Assembly: GCA_963920635.1 (NCBI GenBank)
Contig: OY987305.1
Span: 4,999,153-5,063,152, forward strand
Length of the DNA: 64,000 bases
Direction of reading: 5' to 3'
Source: Pseudeuparius sepicola
Lineage: Eukaryota > Arthropoda > Insecta > Coleoptera > Anthribidae
Positions 1 through 13,100 of the stretch are shown one piece after another (within the stretch, counting starts at the first letter, position 1; each line of letters begins with the position of its first letter). The position numbers were made by a program, and so were the translations under genes. A model generated the notes under the pieces. That model ran no database searches. It saw only the letters and a list, made by a program, of their open reading frames with translations, and was not told where the DNA came from.

Positions 1-1008
1 ATGATTCATCATCATTTTGCATGTTATCTATACAGTGAATGAATACTCACATTGTATGGATAAGTACAATAAAACCCGAATGTCAACATACTTCAGTAAT
101 GACTAATTTCAAGTCGATAAGTGCGAATATTTTGTTATGTAGGTACATAATTTTGAGAGAGTCAGAATGTATAGTAAATACATCAAAGAGGTGTTCGGCA
201 GGTGATACCCTTGTTTATACTGTATATAAATAAGGGTGATACTTACAAATTTGAAATTTGGTATGTGTTATCTACTTATACTGGAAGACGTCATATAGTT
301 TATTCATTTACACACTGCCCTAAGGAAGGGTAAAAACTCACAACCCATATTAATTTTTTTGCTCGAACTTTTTTGCGGGTCATTTTTACGTATAACAAAA
401 ATATGATTTGTGTAGCCCTTTTATTTAAGAAACTTTTTTCCCTCTACATTTTTTCTCGAAAACACAATATTTTTCCTATACAAAAAAATAATTTCAGGTA
501 ACAACAATTCAGCTTCAGGATAAAAAAAAAAGATGTTATAGTAGATGCTCAAAATGCTATATTTCCATGACATCATTAGCTTTATTTATTAGCTTTATTC
601 AGCACCCCTGAAAACCCAATATCCCAAGTTTTATTAATTTACTTCGCCGACTAACATTTCTACAGGGCCTTACATTTGGAAAATTGAATTTTTTATTAAA
701 ATCGGGTAAACGTAATCATCACATCCCAAAAATGTCCTACTAATAAAGAAAACAGAAAATGAACATCATCGTTCCGTTTTAAAATAGTGCCTAAACATTT
801 CATAAGTAAGTAGGTGATCTGTGATCTGCGAAGAATATGCCATATTTAAATATATTATTTTAAAACGGCAGGACGGTGTTTGTTTTCCGTTTTCTTTATT
901 GCTAGGACATTTTTGGGACGTTTTCGATTAAGTTTATATAATTTTCAAATATTTCCGTAGCATTCCTGATTTTTAATTTAAAATGAAAAAAAAAACAGTT
1001 TTCCCAAC
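1..1008. other. AT-rich non-coding DNA with one small palindrome
   Basis: No gene is supported. The only clear structure is the inverted repeat at 722-920, listed separately. Poly-A/T runs are frequent. Confidence 0.6.
722..920. repeat. Short inverted repeat (about 200 bp)
   Basis: The left arm beginning CATCCCAAAAATGTCCTA is matched in reverse complement by TAGGACATTTTTGGGACG at the right end. The arms pair over about 70 nt (AAAGAAAAC, CGTTTTAAAAT). It looks like a miniature inverted-repeat element; no target duplication was identified. Confidence 0.7.
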
Positions 1009-1010
1009 TA

Positions 1011-1770
1011 TACAGGGATTCAGTTGCGCCTTTGGGCGCCTAACAATAGGCTGCTAAGAAAGTTAAAATATTTTCAAGGGTTGCTGAGATATTTAAGAAA
1101 AAAACGAATTTTTGAAAATTATATTTTATTTTTTTGTGGCGCCATTTGAGATAATATGGAAAAATAAATTATACTTTTCCATTGCAACTTTTCTGTACTA
1201 CGTCATGGTATTTTTTATTATTCGATTTTCGGGCCGACGTTTCGTTTATGAGATAAAGGGATCATATTAATTTTTTTTAATGCGGACCTGGATTTTTTAT
1301 TTCATATTTCGAAATAAATCGTCCTGAGTACAACGATGTATAACACATTATGCATATTTTTTCTCGTCTTGGCCCCTAAAATGCACATTTACTACGAAAA
1401 AAATTAATACGGTCCTGGACTACGCATTTTTCTCTTTTTTTTCCAAAGCTATTCCAATTATAACAGGTGATTATTTTTATACCTACTGGATTAATTAAAC
1501 TCTTTGTTTGTCATATTATATTTGAAAAATATTTTTTATGCATTAGGTAAAATGTAGGTATCCCACTATTGTTAATAATTATTATTGTTGTTATTTTGTT
1601 TTAAAAAAAGAATTTCAAAATATGGAGTTTAATTAATCCAATAGGTATTAAAATAATGATCACCTGTTATAATTGGAATAGTTTTGAAAAAAAAGAGAGA
1701 AAATAGTACAGGACCGTATTAATTTTTTTCTTAGTAAATGTGCATTTTAGCGGCCAAAACGAAAAAAATA
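1011..1770. mobile_element. Foldback element, damaged copy of the 47977-49205 family
   Basis: Starts TACAGGGATTCAG after a TA and shares the GCGCCTTTGGGCGCC block and the interior with the element at 47977-49205. Relative to that copy it lacks about 80 bp just inside the left end. Its right arm stops near 1770, where a different end (TACAGTATGTCCACGG) begins. The palindrome centre is near 1590. Confidence 0.75.
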
Positions 1771-1912
1771 TATACAGTATGTCCACGGATGCGGTAAATA
1801 AGAGGACAATAAATGAACCAAAAATTTAATTTTTCGACAAAAAGTCAGTCTTAATAAAAGTTTCTGCTTCTCGAAAAAATATGGTCCACGAAGAGAATTT
1901 TCGATTTTTGTA

Positions 1913-2219
1913 TACAGGGTGTCCAAAAAATTCAAAGACATGAAAGGCGATCAAGAATAAACTGCCTTTATTTTTAAAAATATCAAAAACTTTTACTAAG
2001 AAAAGTTGTTTAAATAAAAAAATCGCTAAATGGTTTTCGTGAAAATCGTGGGTATAAAAAAATCGCCGCCAGCCCTGGATTTGCATTTTGAAAATGGCAG
2101 GAAGGTCAAAAGAAGTGGCTGTTGAAGGTCTTTCAAACAAAAAAAAGTTTAAGCGATTATCTCCAAAAATGAAGATTTTACGGATTTGTAGGTACAGTTA
2201 TAAAGTTGGACACCCTGTA
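1913..2219. mobile_element. MITE with 14-bp terminal inverted repeats and TA target
   Basis: Ends are TACAGGGTGTCCAA and its exact reverse complement, each flanked by TA. Length is 307 bp with no coding capacity. It lies inside or beside a fragment of another element that begins at 1773 (TACAGTATGTCC). The terminal sequence and TA duplication fit a Tc1/mariner-type element. Confidence 0.8.
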
Positions 2220-2231
2220 TACCTGTATCTT

Positions 2232-2415
2232 GAAAGTAATTTTAAGTAGAAAATGTATTTTTCTATAAGTATAAAAGAAATTTACACACGAGAATCTCGC
2301 GACCAAATAATATATATCTATCTTGACGAAAGTAATTAGGTATAAGTAGAAATTGTATTTTTCTATGAAAGAAATTTACACACGAAAATCTCGCGACAAG
2401 CTTTATATCATATAT
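2232..2415. repeat. Tandem duplication of about 90 bp
   Basis: The stretch GAAAGTAATT...AATGTATTTTTCTA...GAAATTTACACACGA...ATCTCGCGAC occurs twice in direct orientation. The DNA at 2490-2550 (AAATAAAAGCTTGTTTTTAA) matches one arm of the palindrome at 13553-13946. Confidence 0.7.
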
Positions 2416-2689
2416 AGGTACAGAGTTGTATAATGTAACAAAATTATGGGCTTGCCTTGGTTTGATTTATTATAAAGTTTATTGTCTTCTTGTCAGAGCA
2501 TTTAAATAAAAGCTTGTTTTTAAAAATATTTTTTTACTATTAATTTTTTTTCCGAGGCTTACACGCCTAACCTAACATCGGCAAAACAATCGAGTAAGGT
2601 TGTTTTTCGACATTCGACGTTCGTTTTGACGACGGCAGGTATTCATGTCGCCGTTTACGGTGACGCGAAAAACGGCCGCGAAAAAATTC

Positions 2690-2905
2690 GCGAAAAAATA
2701 GAAACGGGCCCGCGTCCGCCCGGCCTCTCGGAAGCGCGCACGGCGCCGGCCCGCGCCTTCACTTGTTGAACGGAGTAGGCGGTGCCGGGTCGGCGGGCCA
2801 ACCGCGATGCTCGGAGGCCGCCCACCGGGCCGTCCGAGGCGTCCGCGCCAGTCTGCCGACCGACGCGACACGAGCCGCAGCCGCGCGAGAAAAACGGGGG
2901 AGCCG
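2690..2905. promoter_or_regulatory. CpG-rich block abutting the satellite array
   Basis: A sharply GC- and CpG-rich stretch in AT-rich surroundings, ending where the first array unit begins at 2909. It could be a distal promoter or 5' non-coding exon of trh, or a GC-rich repeat. No frame is convincing as coding. Confidence 0.3.
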
Positions 2906-2908
2906 CGA

Positions 2909-5900
2909 TACTTACGCGTCCGGGGATGCGGTGAGGGTTCGGTTGAGGTCAGTTTGGTCGGTTCGAGTGGAACGATGCTTTAAACGATGAATTAAACGTT
3001 ATGGGGATGTTTATTCGTAAAATCATTTGTTTCTGTTTTCTCGGATGATAAATAGGTGTCTATCTGGCCGGCTATGCTCCAGTTGTTTAAGCATTTTTAT
3101 TTTTCGGAAGTTAAAAAAATTATAAAAACATTTTTTTTTGAGTTTTTTCGATGGGGATCTCGGAAACTAGCAGAGCTAGAACAAAGGTTAAATGGGGAAA
3201 GAATTGCAGTTTTGAATGCTCAATCTAATGCTCCTTTTGGATTTTTAAAAAAGTTCATGGCTCACTAGATATTTTGAAAAGAGTGATTTTTTGCTATTTC
3301 ATCAGCTCCGTTATTTCTGATTATACCTACGCGTTCGGGGATGCAGTGAGTGTTCGGTTGAGGTCAGTTTGGTCAGTTCGAGTGGAACGATGCTTTAAAC
3401 GATGAATTAAACGTTATGGGGATGTTTATTCGTAAAATCATTTGTTTCTGTCTTCTCGGATGATAAATAGGTGTCTATCTGCCCGGCTATGCTCCAGTTG
3501 TTTAAGCATTTTTATTTTTCGGAAGTTAAAAAAATTATAAAAACTGAGTTTTTTCGATGGGGATCTCGGAAACTAGCAGAGCTAGAACAAAGGTTAAATA
3601 GGGAAAGAATTGCAGTTTTGAATGCTCAATCTAACGCTCCTTTTGGATTTTTAAAAAAGTTCATGGCTCACTAGATATTTTGAAAAGAGTGATTTTTTGC
3701 TATTTCATCAGCTCCGTTATTTCTGATTATACCTACGCGTTCGGGGATGCAGTGAGGGTTCGGTTGAGGTCAGTTTGGTCAGTTCGAGTGGAACGATGCT
3801 TTAAACGATGAATTAAACGTTATGGGGATGTTTATTCGTAAAATCATTTGTTTCTGTCTTCTCGGATGATAAATAGCTGTCTATCTGCCCGGCTATGCTC
3901 CAGTTGTTTAAGCATTTTTATTTTTCAGAAATTAAAAAAATTATAAAAACATTTTTTTTTGAGTTTTTTCGATGGGGATCTCGGAAACTAGCAGAGCTAG
4001 AACAAAGGTTAAATAGGGAAAGAATTGCAGTTTTGAATGCTCAATCTAACGCTCCTTTTGGATTTTTAAAAAAGTTCATGGCTCACTAGGTATTTTGAAA
4101 AGAGTGATTTTTTGCTATTTCATCAGCTCCGTTATTTCTGATTATACCTACGCGTTCGGGGATGCAGTGAGGGTTCGGTTGAGGTCAGTTTGGTCGGTTC
4201 GAGTGGAACGATGCTTTAAACGATGAATTAAACGTTATGGGGATGTTTATTCGTAAAATCATTTGTTTCTGTCTTCTCGGATGATAAATAGGTGTCTATC
4301 TGCCCGGCTATGCTCCAGTTGTTTAAGCATTTTTATTTTTCGGAAGTTAAAAAAATTATAAAAACATTTTTTTTTGAGTTTTTTCGATGGGGATCTCGGA
4401 AACTAGCAGAGCTAGAACAAAGGTTAAATGGGGAAAGAATTGCAGTTTTGTTCATGGCTCACTAGATATTTTGAAAAGAGTGATTTTTTGCTATTTCATC
4501 AGCTCCGTTATTTCTGATTATACCTACGCGTTCGGGGATGCAGTGAGTGTTCGGTTGAGGTCAGTTTGGTCAGTTCGAGTGGAACGATGCTTTAAACGAT
4601 GAATTAAACGTTATGGGGATGTTTATTCGTAAAATCATTTGTTTCTGTCTTCTCGGATGATAAATAGGTGTCTATCTGCCCGGCTATGCTCCAGTTGTTT
4701 AAGCATTTTTATTTTTCGGAAGTTAAAAAAATTATAAAAACATTTTTTTTTGAGTTTTTTCGATGGGGATCTCGGAAACTAGCAGAGCTAGAACAAAGGT
4801 TAAATGGGGAAAGAATTGCAGTTTTGAATGCTCAATCTAATGCTCCTTTTGGATTTTTAAAAAAGTTCATGGCTCACTAGATATTTTGAAAAGAGTGATT
4901 TTTTGCTATTTCATCAGCTCCGTTATTTCTGATTATACCTACGCGTTCGGGGATGCAGTGAGTGTTCGGTTGAGGTCAGTTTGGTCAGTTCGAGTGGAAC
5001 GATGCTTTAAACGATTAATTAAACGTTATGGGGATGTTTATTCGTAAAATCATTTGTTTCTGTCTTCTCGGATGATAAATAGGTGTCTATCTGCCCGGCT
5101 ATGCTCCAGTTGTTTAAGCATTTTTATTTTTCGGAAGTTAAAAAAATTATAAAAACATTTTTTTTTGAGTTTTTTCGATGGGGATCTCGGAAACTAGCAG
5201 AGCTAGAACAAAGGTTAAATGGGGAAAGAATTGCAGTTTTGAATGCTCAATCTAATGCTCCTTTTGGATTTTTTAAAAAGTTCATGGCTCACTAGATATT
5301 TTGAAAAGAGTGATTTTTTGCTATTTCATCAGCTCCGTTATTTCTGATTATACCTACGCGTTCGGGGATGCAGTGAGTGTTCGGTTGAGGTCAGTTTGGT
5401 CAGTTCGAGTGGAACGATGCTTTAAACGATGAATTAAACGTTATGGGGATGTTTATTCGTAAAATCATTTGTTTCTGTCTTCTCGGATGATAAATAGGTG
5501 TCTATCTGCCCGGCTATGCTCCAGTTGTTTAAGCATTTTTATTTTTCGGAAGTTAAAAAAATTATAAAAACATTTTTTTTGAGTTTTTTCGATGGGGATC
5601 TCGGAAACTAGCAGAGCTAGAACAAAGGTTAAATAGGGAAAGAATTGCAGTTTTGAATGCTCAATCTAACGCTCCTTTTGGATTTTTAAAAAAGTTCATG
5701 GCTCACTAGATATTTTGAAAAGAGTGATTTTTTGCTATTTCATCAGCTCCGTTATTTCTGATTATACCTACGCGTTCGGGGATGCAGTGAGGGTTCGGTT
5801 GAGGTCAGTTTGGTCAGTTCGAGTGGAACGATGCTTTAAACGATGAATTAAACGTTATGGGGATGTTTATTCGTAAAATCATTTGTTTCTGTCTTCTCGG

Positions 5901-8249
5901 ATGATAAATAGCTGTCTATCTGCCCGGCTATGCTCCAGTTGTTTAAGCATTTTTATTTTTCAGAAATTAAAAAAATTATAAAAACATTTTTTTTTGAGTT
6001 TTTTCGATGGGGATCTCGGAAACTAGCAGAGCTAGAACAAAGGTTAAATGGGGAAAGAATTGCAGTTTTGAATGCTCAATCTAACGCTCCTTTTGGATTT
6101 TTAAAAAAGTTCATGGCTCACTAGATATTTTGAAAAGAGTGATTTTTTGCTATTTCATCAGCTCCGTTATTTCTGATTATACCTACGCGTTCGGGGATGC
6201 GGTGAGGGTTCGGTTGAGGTCAGTTTGGTCAGTTCGAGTGGAACGATGCTTTAAACGATGAATTAAACGTTATGGGGATGTTTATTCGTAAAATCATTTG
6301 TTTCTGTTTTCTCGGATGATAAATAGGTGTCTATCTGCCCGGCTATGCTCCAGTTGTTTAAGCATTTTTATTTTTCGGAAGTTAAAAAAATTATAAAAAC
6401 ATTTTTTTTGAGTTTTTTCGATGGGGATCTCGGAAACTAGCAGAGCTAGAACAAAGGTTAAATGGGGAAAGAATTGCAGTTTTGAATGCTCAATCTAATG
6501 CTCCTTTTGGATTTTTAAAAAAGTTCATGGCTCACTAGATATTTTGAAAAGAGTGATTTTTTGCTATTTCATCAGCTCCGTTATTTCTGATTATACCTAC
6601 GCGTTCGGGGATGCAGTGAGTGTTCGGTTGAGGTCAGTTTGGTCAGTTCGAGTGGAACGATGCTTTAAACGATGAATTAAACGTTATGGGGATGTTTATT
6701 CGTAAAATCATTTGTTTCTGTCTTCTCGGATGATAAATAGGTGTCTATCTGCCCGGCTATGCTCCAGTTGTTTAAGCATTTTTATTTTTCGGAAGTTAAA
6801 AAAATTATAAAAACATTTTTTTTGAGTTTTTTCGATGGGGATCTCGGAAACTAGCAGAGCTAGAACAAAGGTTAAATAGGGAAAGAATTGCAGTTTTGAA
6901 TGCTCAATCTAACGCTCCTTTTGGATTTTTAAAAAAGTTCATGGCTCACTAGATATTTTGAAAAGAGTGATTTTTTGCTATTTCATCAGCTCCGTTATTT
7001 CTGATTATACCTACGCGTTCGGGGATGCAGTGAGTGTTCGGTTGAGGTCAGTTTGGTCAGTTCGAGTGGAACGATGCTTTAAACGATGAATTAAACGTTA
7101 TGGGGATGTTTATTCGTAAAATCATTTGTTTCTGTCTTCTCGGATGATAAATAGGTGTCTATCTGCCCGGCTATGCTCCAGTTGTTTAAGCATTTTTATT
7201 TTTCGGAAGTTAAAAAAATTATAAAAACATTTTTTTTGAGTTTTTTCGATGGGGATCTCGGAAACTAGCAGAGCTAGAACAAAGGTTAAATAGGGAAAGA
7301 ATTGCAGTTTTGAATGCTCAATCTAACGCTCCTTTTGGATTTTTAAAAAAGTTCATGGCTCACTAGATATTTTGAAAAGAGTGATTTTTTGCTATTTCAT
7401 CAGCTCCGTTATTTCTGATTATACCTACGCGTTCGGGGATGCAGTGAGGGTTCGGTTGAGGTCAGTTTGGTCAGTTCGAGTGGAACGATGCTTTAAACGA
7501 TTAATTAAACGTTATGGGGATGTTTATTCGTAAAATCATTTGTTTCTGTCTTCTCGGATGATAAATAGGTGTCTATCTGCCCGGCTATGCTCCAGTTGTT
7601 TAAGCATTTTTATTTTTCAGAAATTAAAAAAATTATAAAAACATTTTTTTTGAGTTTTTTCGATGGGGATCTCGGAAACTAGCAGAGCTAGAACAAAGGT
7701 TAAATGGGGAAAGAATTGCAGTTTTGAATGCTCAATCTAACGCTCCTTTTGGATTTTTAAAAAAGTTCATGGCTCACTAGATATTTTGAAAAGAGTGATT
7801 TTTTGCTATTTCATCAGCTCCGTTATTTCTGATTATACCTACGCGTTCGGGGATGCGGTGAGGGTTCGGTTGAGGTCAGTTTGGTCAGTTCGAGTGGAAC
7901 GATGCTTTAAACGATGAATTAAACGTTATGGGGATGTTTATTCGTAAAATCATTTGTTTCTGTTTTCTCGGATGATAAATAGGTGTCTATCTGCCCGGCT
8001 ATGCTCCAGTTGTTTAAGCATTTTTATTTTTCGGAAGTTAAAAAAATTATAAAAACATTTTTTTTGAGTTTTTTCGATGGGGATCTCGGAAACTAGCAGA
8101 GCTAGAACAAAGGTTAAATAGGGAAAGAATTGCAGTTTTGAATGCTCAATCTAACGCCCCTTTTGGATTTTTAAAAAAGTTCATGGCTCACTAGATATTT
8201 TGAAAAGGGTGATTTTTTGCTATTTCATCAGCTCCGTTATTTCTGATTA
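2909..8249. repeat. Tandem satellite array, 13 units of about 414 bp
   Basis: Unit starts (TACCTACGCGTTCGGGG or close variant) lie at 2909, 3324, 3730, 4145, 4521, 4936, 5351, 5765, 6180, 6594, 7008, 7422 and 7836; the array breaks off inside the next start at 8250-8262. The usual period is 414-415 bp. Unit 2 is short by deletion in the T-run region (406 bp); unit 4 lacks 38 bp (376 bp). Units are nearly identical. Variant markers (CAGAAATT in units 3, 8, 12; GCGGTGAGG in units 1, 9, 13) suggest duplication of multi-unit blocks. The stretch GGGGATCTCGGAAAC...GGTTAAATGGGG resembles the inner ends of the foldback elements at 42513 and 47977. Confidence 0.95.
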
Positions 8250-10152
8250 TACCTACGCGTTCTGATTATACAGAAAATCTGTGGAGACAAAAATTGTAGA
8301 TAATTTTGGGCTTAATAAGACAATATAATCCATTTTTTTTATGTTGTTTGTGATTTTTGAGATATGACATAAACTTGTGTTTTTTTTTTAATGTAAATCA
8401 TAGTTGGCTGGTGGCCTTATCAAATCGGCCATTTTTTGAGCTTTCCAAAGATATTAAGTTTTATTCTAATTTTATTTTAATCTAGTAAAAGTACTCGAAT
8501 ATGTGTAGGAAAGATATATTTTTATCTACAACTAAAAACGTAATTTCAGATGCTTATCTATGTATGGACTTCCGCTAGTCAAAATTTGTATTTTGCTCAT
8601 TATTCATAATCTGCACTATGCTTCAATAAATTTTTTACTTATCAAGAACCTTTATTTACAGGATCTAGTTACAATAATGCAAATAAATATAGATTCATAT
8701 TAGATTTTTTTTTACAAACACTTCAAAAACAATTAATTGCCTGCAGAACTGCAACAAATCATCCAATAAATTATTATTCTAAAGATTTATGAACTTATAA
8801 AATGATTAGGAATGACTAAATCTATAAAAAAATGTTTAAATAACTCAAAATGATTTCAAATAAACCATTTAGAATCATGTAAATGTAAATCATTTTTCGA
8901 ATGATTTCATATAAACAAAAGGTTTCAATCGTTTTTCTTAAGATTTCAGTTTCTCAAATTGATTTAAGATCATTTTCAAGCATTTAAATTCCTTGTAAAT
9001 GATTTAAATCTATTGCAAAGATGTAGTAAAGATTTAAAACTTCCATTAAATAAAAAATACACCTATATAAGATCAAGTCACCCAAGAAAAGTAGAGATAT
9101 TTAAATCATAAATAAAAAATCACCACTTAAGATAAAGATTTGATAACAGATATGATTTAAGTCGAAAATGAAAAAATATAAATTTAAATACTAGCATTTC
9201 TTGTGGCTAGGATTGCATGTAACTTTCTTATTTTAACATTTATTGAAATTGTTGAAATTAGGGCTTTCTTAATTAATTGGTGTTGCAATTATTGCTCATT
9301 TTAAAGTACGTAGATATCTACAATGTATTAAGATTTGATGAACAAAAATAATATAATACAATGACGCCAATAAATTATAGAAACATTTTTTAATAATTCA
9401 TTCATGTAAATTTTAACTCAGTCAACAGATTTTGCATAAACTAAATAACAGGTAACAATGTAATTTTTTTAAATTGTATGCCCCATACCCATTCTCAAAC
9501 GTCTACTATTTTTTAATATATTATGTAATATTAATTAATTTTTTCGACTAAACCTAAAATAAATTTTATAAAACCCATGTGCAGTTGTTTGTTTTGACTA
9601 AAATTGCTTTTGTTGCTAAGTTTCATTTGTGAAAAATAAAAATACACGAGTAAAAGCTCGTTAAACTTGTTCTATTTTCAATAATTTGTTGCAAAATTTA
9701 CTGTATATATTTGGAATTCGGACGAACAAATATTAAGAAGTCCACATAACCATCAACAATGGTACACTCTCTAACACTCTCTAACCCCTTCTAGTAGTTG
9801 TAGAAGACGTCAAAGTCTCCTACATCTCACCGCTACTTACTATAGTTGAATTAAATACTACCTAGCCAATGGAACCCTTATGGTCCGGTAGCTTACTTGG
9901 TTCAAAGTCCCGGGTTCTAATCGCAGTGGGAGTGTATTTTTTTCAACTAATTATCTTTACCATATTTATCTTCATATTCTCAAATTGCGTTGTTGTCAAT
10001 TTTCGGGCCACTGATGACGTCGCGATGTAAAATTATCGGCAACGTTAAAAAAGCATCATTCCCTCGACATCGGGTACCCCGTCAAACCAGCCGCGAGCGG
10101 CACTATCTCAACCCGTTCGTTTTCTGTACCTAGTGAGCCCCGACCGTCGAAG
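8250..10152. other. AT-rich upstream DNA of trh
   Basis: No reading frame or long repeat is supported. The last roughly 130 bases before the trh ATG become less AT-rich and probably contain the 5' UTR. I could not place a TATA box or initiator with confidence. Confidence 0.5.
9882..9927 (+). repeat. tRNA-like remnant (RNA polymerase III box relic)
   Basis: Contains GGTAGCTTACTTGG followed by CCCGGGTTCTAATC, resembling the A-box and B-box of a tRNA gene but without foldable acceptor or anticodon arms. Likely a SINE head or tRNA pseudogene. Confidence 0.35.
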
Positions 10153-13100
10153 ATGCTGCCGTACCAGGCCGTCGCCATGGACTACGCGTCCGGCTTCCAG
10201 CGGCACCAGCCGCCCCTTGGTCTGGGCGTTAACATCGGTCCCGCGTTCACACACTCCTGGTTCGTACCGGCGGATATGTGTGTACCCTACAAACAGACAC
10301 CTCTCCTCGAAACAGGGCATGTCAAGTTTTACTCTGCTTTATAATTCGATTTTTGGAAGCTTTATTTTTTTTTTCGTTCAGTCGCTGGTTTTTGTGGTGT
10401 GGGGTGTTGTGGCGTAGATATAAGCAGTGATAACACCATACTAATCGATATCAATCATCCTACGTGGCTAGTTTCGCTTCTGGTACTCTAGCTTGACGCT
10501 AGGTGGCGTATTTCTATCTCACCGTCAAGTGTCTGCTACCATTCCACATAACTAGCGTTTGCGTTGTGCAGCCAAAGTAAAAAGTAACATTTGTGTTGAC
10601 GTTAAGTAATTACCTGTAGAGATTTTGTCACCATTTGCTTACAACAGCGGTTACCAAGCCCATTACAATAATAATTAGACTAGATCTATTACATTTCGGT
10701 GCATTTTATTACGCAATTATTACATAAAACATAAAATCTAATAACATTTTACCTGGCAAAAATTTAGTACAAACATTTCTGTCTTCATTTTAATCATATA
10801 AGATCTTATATTATTTTCCCCAAGGTTTTCATAACCTATAAAACAAAACACTGCTTATAAGATCTTATGATTCAAATTAAGACAGAAATGTTTGTACTAA
10901 ATTTTTGCCAGGTAAAATGTTATTAGATTTTATGCTATACGACTTAACAAAATACGAAATCTAACCTCACTTTTTCTGTTGGCAACCCCCCCCCCCCCTT
11001 AAAATTGCATTTATTGGTACTCGGTGGCAACAGTAGCGCCATCCTAAGTTAATGGTTTTGACAATTTTATAACACGGAGATAGTCCTCCTTACCTTTACC
11101 CTCCAAGATTCAAAGTAAAGAAAAGATATTTATTACTAAATACCCCAAATCTAGTACATTTTTATCTCAATTTGTTGACAACACTGGCCTACAAGCTACG
11201 TATTGTTTCCCAGGACTCGCAATATTAGTCCTACTTTTTTCTGTCAACGATTTACCTACTATTGTGGTCGTTGCGCAGCTATATTCACAACAAAATATGT
11301 ATGGTGTTTTATGGTAGAAATCGGCTTTAGAATATCGAAACTACTTTCCAAAACCGAGGACACCCGATTGGATCTCGATCGAAAAATACAATCCCACTGC
11401 TGATCGCAGAAAACTCCACAGTTAGGTCACATGGTAATATCTCTCTATGGTACCACAAAACAGCAAATGGTGACAAAAAGCGCCCACATAAAAAGCGTAT
11501 TTTCGACAGCAAAAACCTTACAGAGTTTAGGTTTAGGCCGAAAATACGCTTAAATATTGCTTTGGCTTTGGCTGCATTGTCAAGCACAGATAGAGATATC
11601 TTATTTTCAAGGCGAAATTATCAGCAGACTTGTGATTGATTGCATTAGATACCTAATTTACCCTAATGTTGATCAGTTTACGTGTACCTAAATGAAGGGC
11701 AATTAATTTTTATTTCTACAAACTTAAAAAAAAATCCTAGATACCTAATTAATTTTAATATTTCCTAAACTACCAATTATTGGTATGCGTTATGTCCTGA
11801 TATACAGTGTGGTCATTTAAGTGTGCAACATATTGGATTTTTTTTTGTTAATTGCACAACCAAAATACAGATATTGCCGAAAGTTTATACATGTTCAATA
11901 ATCATATTAGGTGCACTTAGAATGGTTGCAAGTTAAACAGCATACAGGGTAGGTCAAAAAATATAAATATTGTACAAGAGTAAAGTACCCTTATTTAAAA
12001 AAATTCAGCAAAGGGTTATTAAGAAAAATTGTTTAGAATTAAAAGCTATGCCTAAATACTAAAACATAGACTCCTAAGAAAAAAATTTTTTCGTCAATTA
12101 ATTTCCACAGTTTCTTATTAAACATTTAAAATAAAAAATTTGCACCTTAAATTAAAGTTTTTTAATATACACATTACACATTATCATTTCTAATGTTTTA
12201 TCTTGTTCAGAAGAATTTTTGCGAAATTTTTAAGTTTTGTTTAATATCGTTGCAATAAACATGAAGTTTGTGATTTCCCAAAAAATTAAAAATCTAAGTT
12301 AATTTTACAAATATGTATGCTTGAATTTGAACAAAGTTATGCGAAATTTATTTAATTTTGATTGATTTATGAAATTGTTTAGGGTAAATATTATAACATT
12401 TTTTTTAGGAAATTATTGTTTTTCAAAAAAATATTTTTTTCTTAGGAGGCCATGTTTTGGTATTTAGGCATAACTTTTAATTCTAGACAACTTTTCTTAA
12501 TCCCATTTTGCTGATTTTTTTAAAATAAGGGTACTTTACTCTTGTACAATTTTTATATTTTTTGACCTACCTTGTATGCTGTTTGACTTGCAACCATTCT
12601 AAGTGCGCTTAATATGATTATCCAACATGCACCAACTTTCGGGAATATTTGTATTTTCGTTGAGCAATTAATAAAAATAATCCCATATGTTGCACACTTA
12701 AATGACCACACATAGGACTGCAAAAAGTGAGTTTGTCAAGTCATCATTCATCAGTGGTAGAGATACGGGTAATTTATAATTTATAATGAAAGTTCTAGCG
12801 ATTACCTATTGAAGTTTGTGTAGTAAAATTAACGAATCATTTGTGGTACACTTAGTACGTAAACTTGATAAAAAAATATCAGTAAATGGAAGCACAATTT
12901 GCATTCATTTGTTTTAAACGTAAATAGCTGATAACTACATTTGGCCAGCTAATACGTTAACTTGTGATATGTGTGTTACTTTTCTGTCAGATTTCGATTT
13001 TTACACGCAAAATCGCATAAGTTGGCTGCCATGAAAAAAAAAAAGTTTCATATTTTGTCTTGATTTTTACAAACTTTTATTTAACTTCACCTGTTAGTGT

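Noticed and set aside
3056..6124. Repeated 64-71 codon open frames (QLFKHFYFSE..., KLAELEQRLN...) in the satellite units
   Set aside because: They shift out of frame in the units with one fewer T (5351, 6180, 6594, 7008, 7422, 7836) and lack promoter or homology; they are a by-product of unit similarity.
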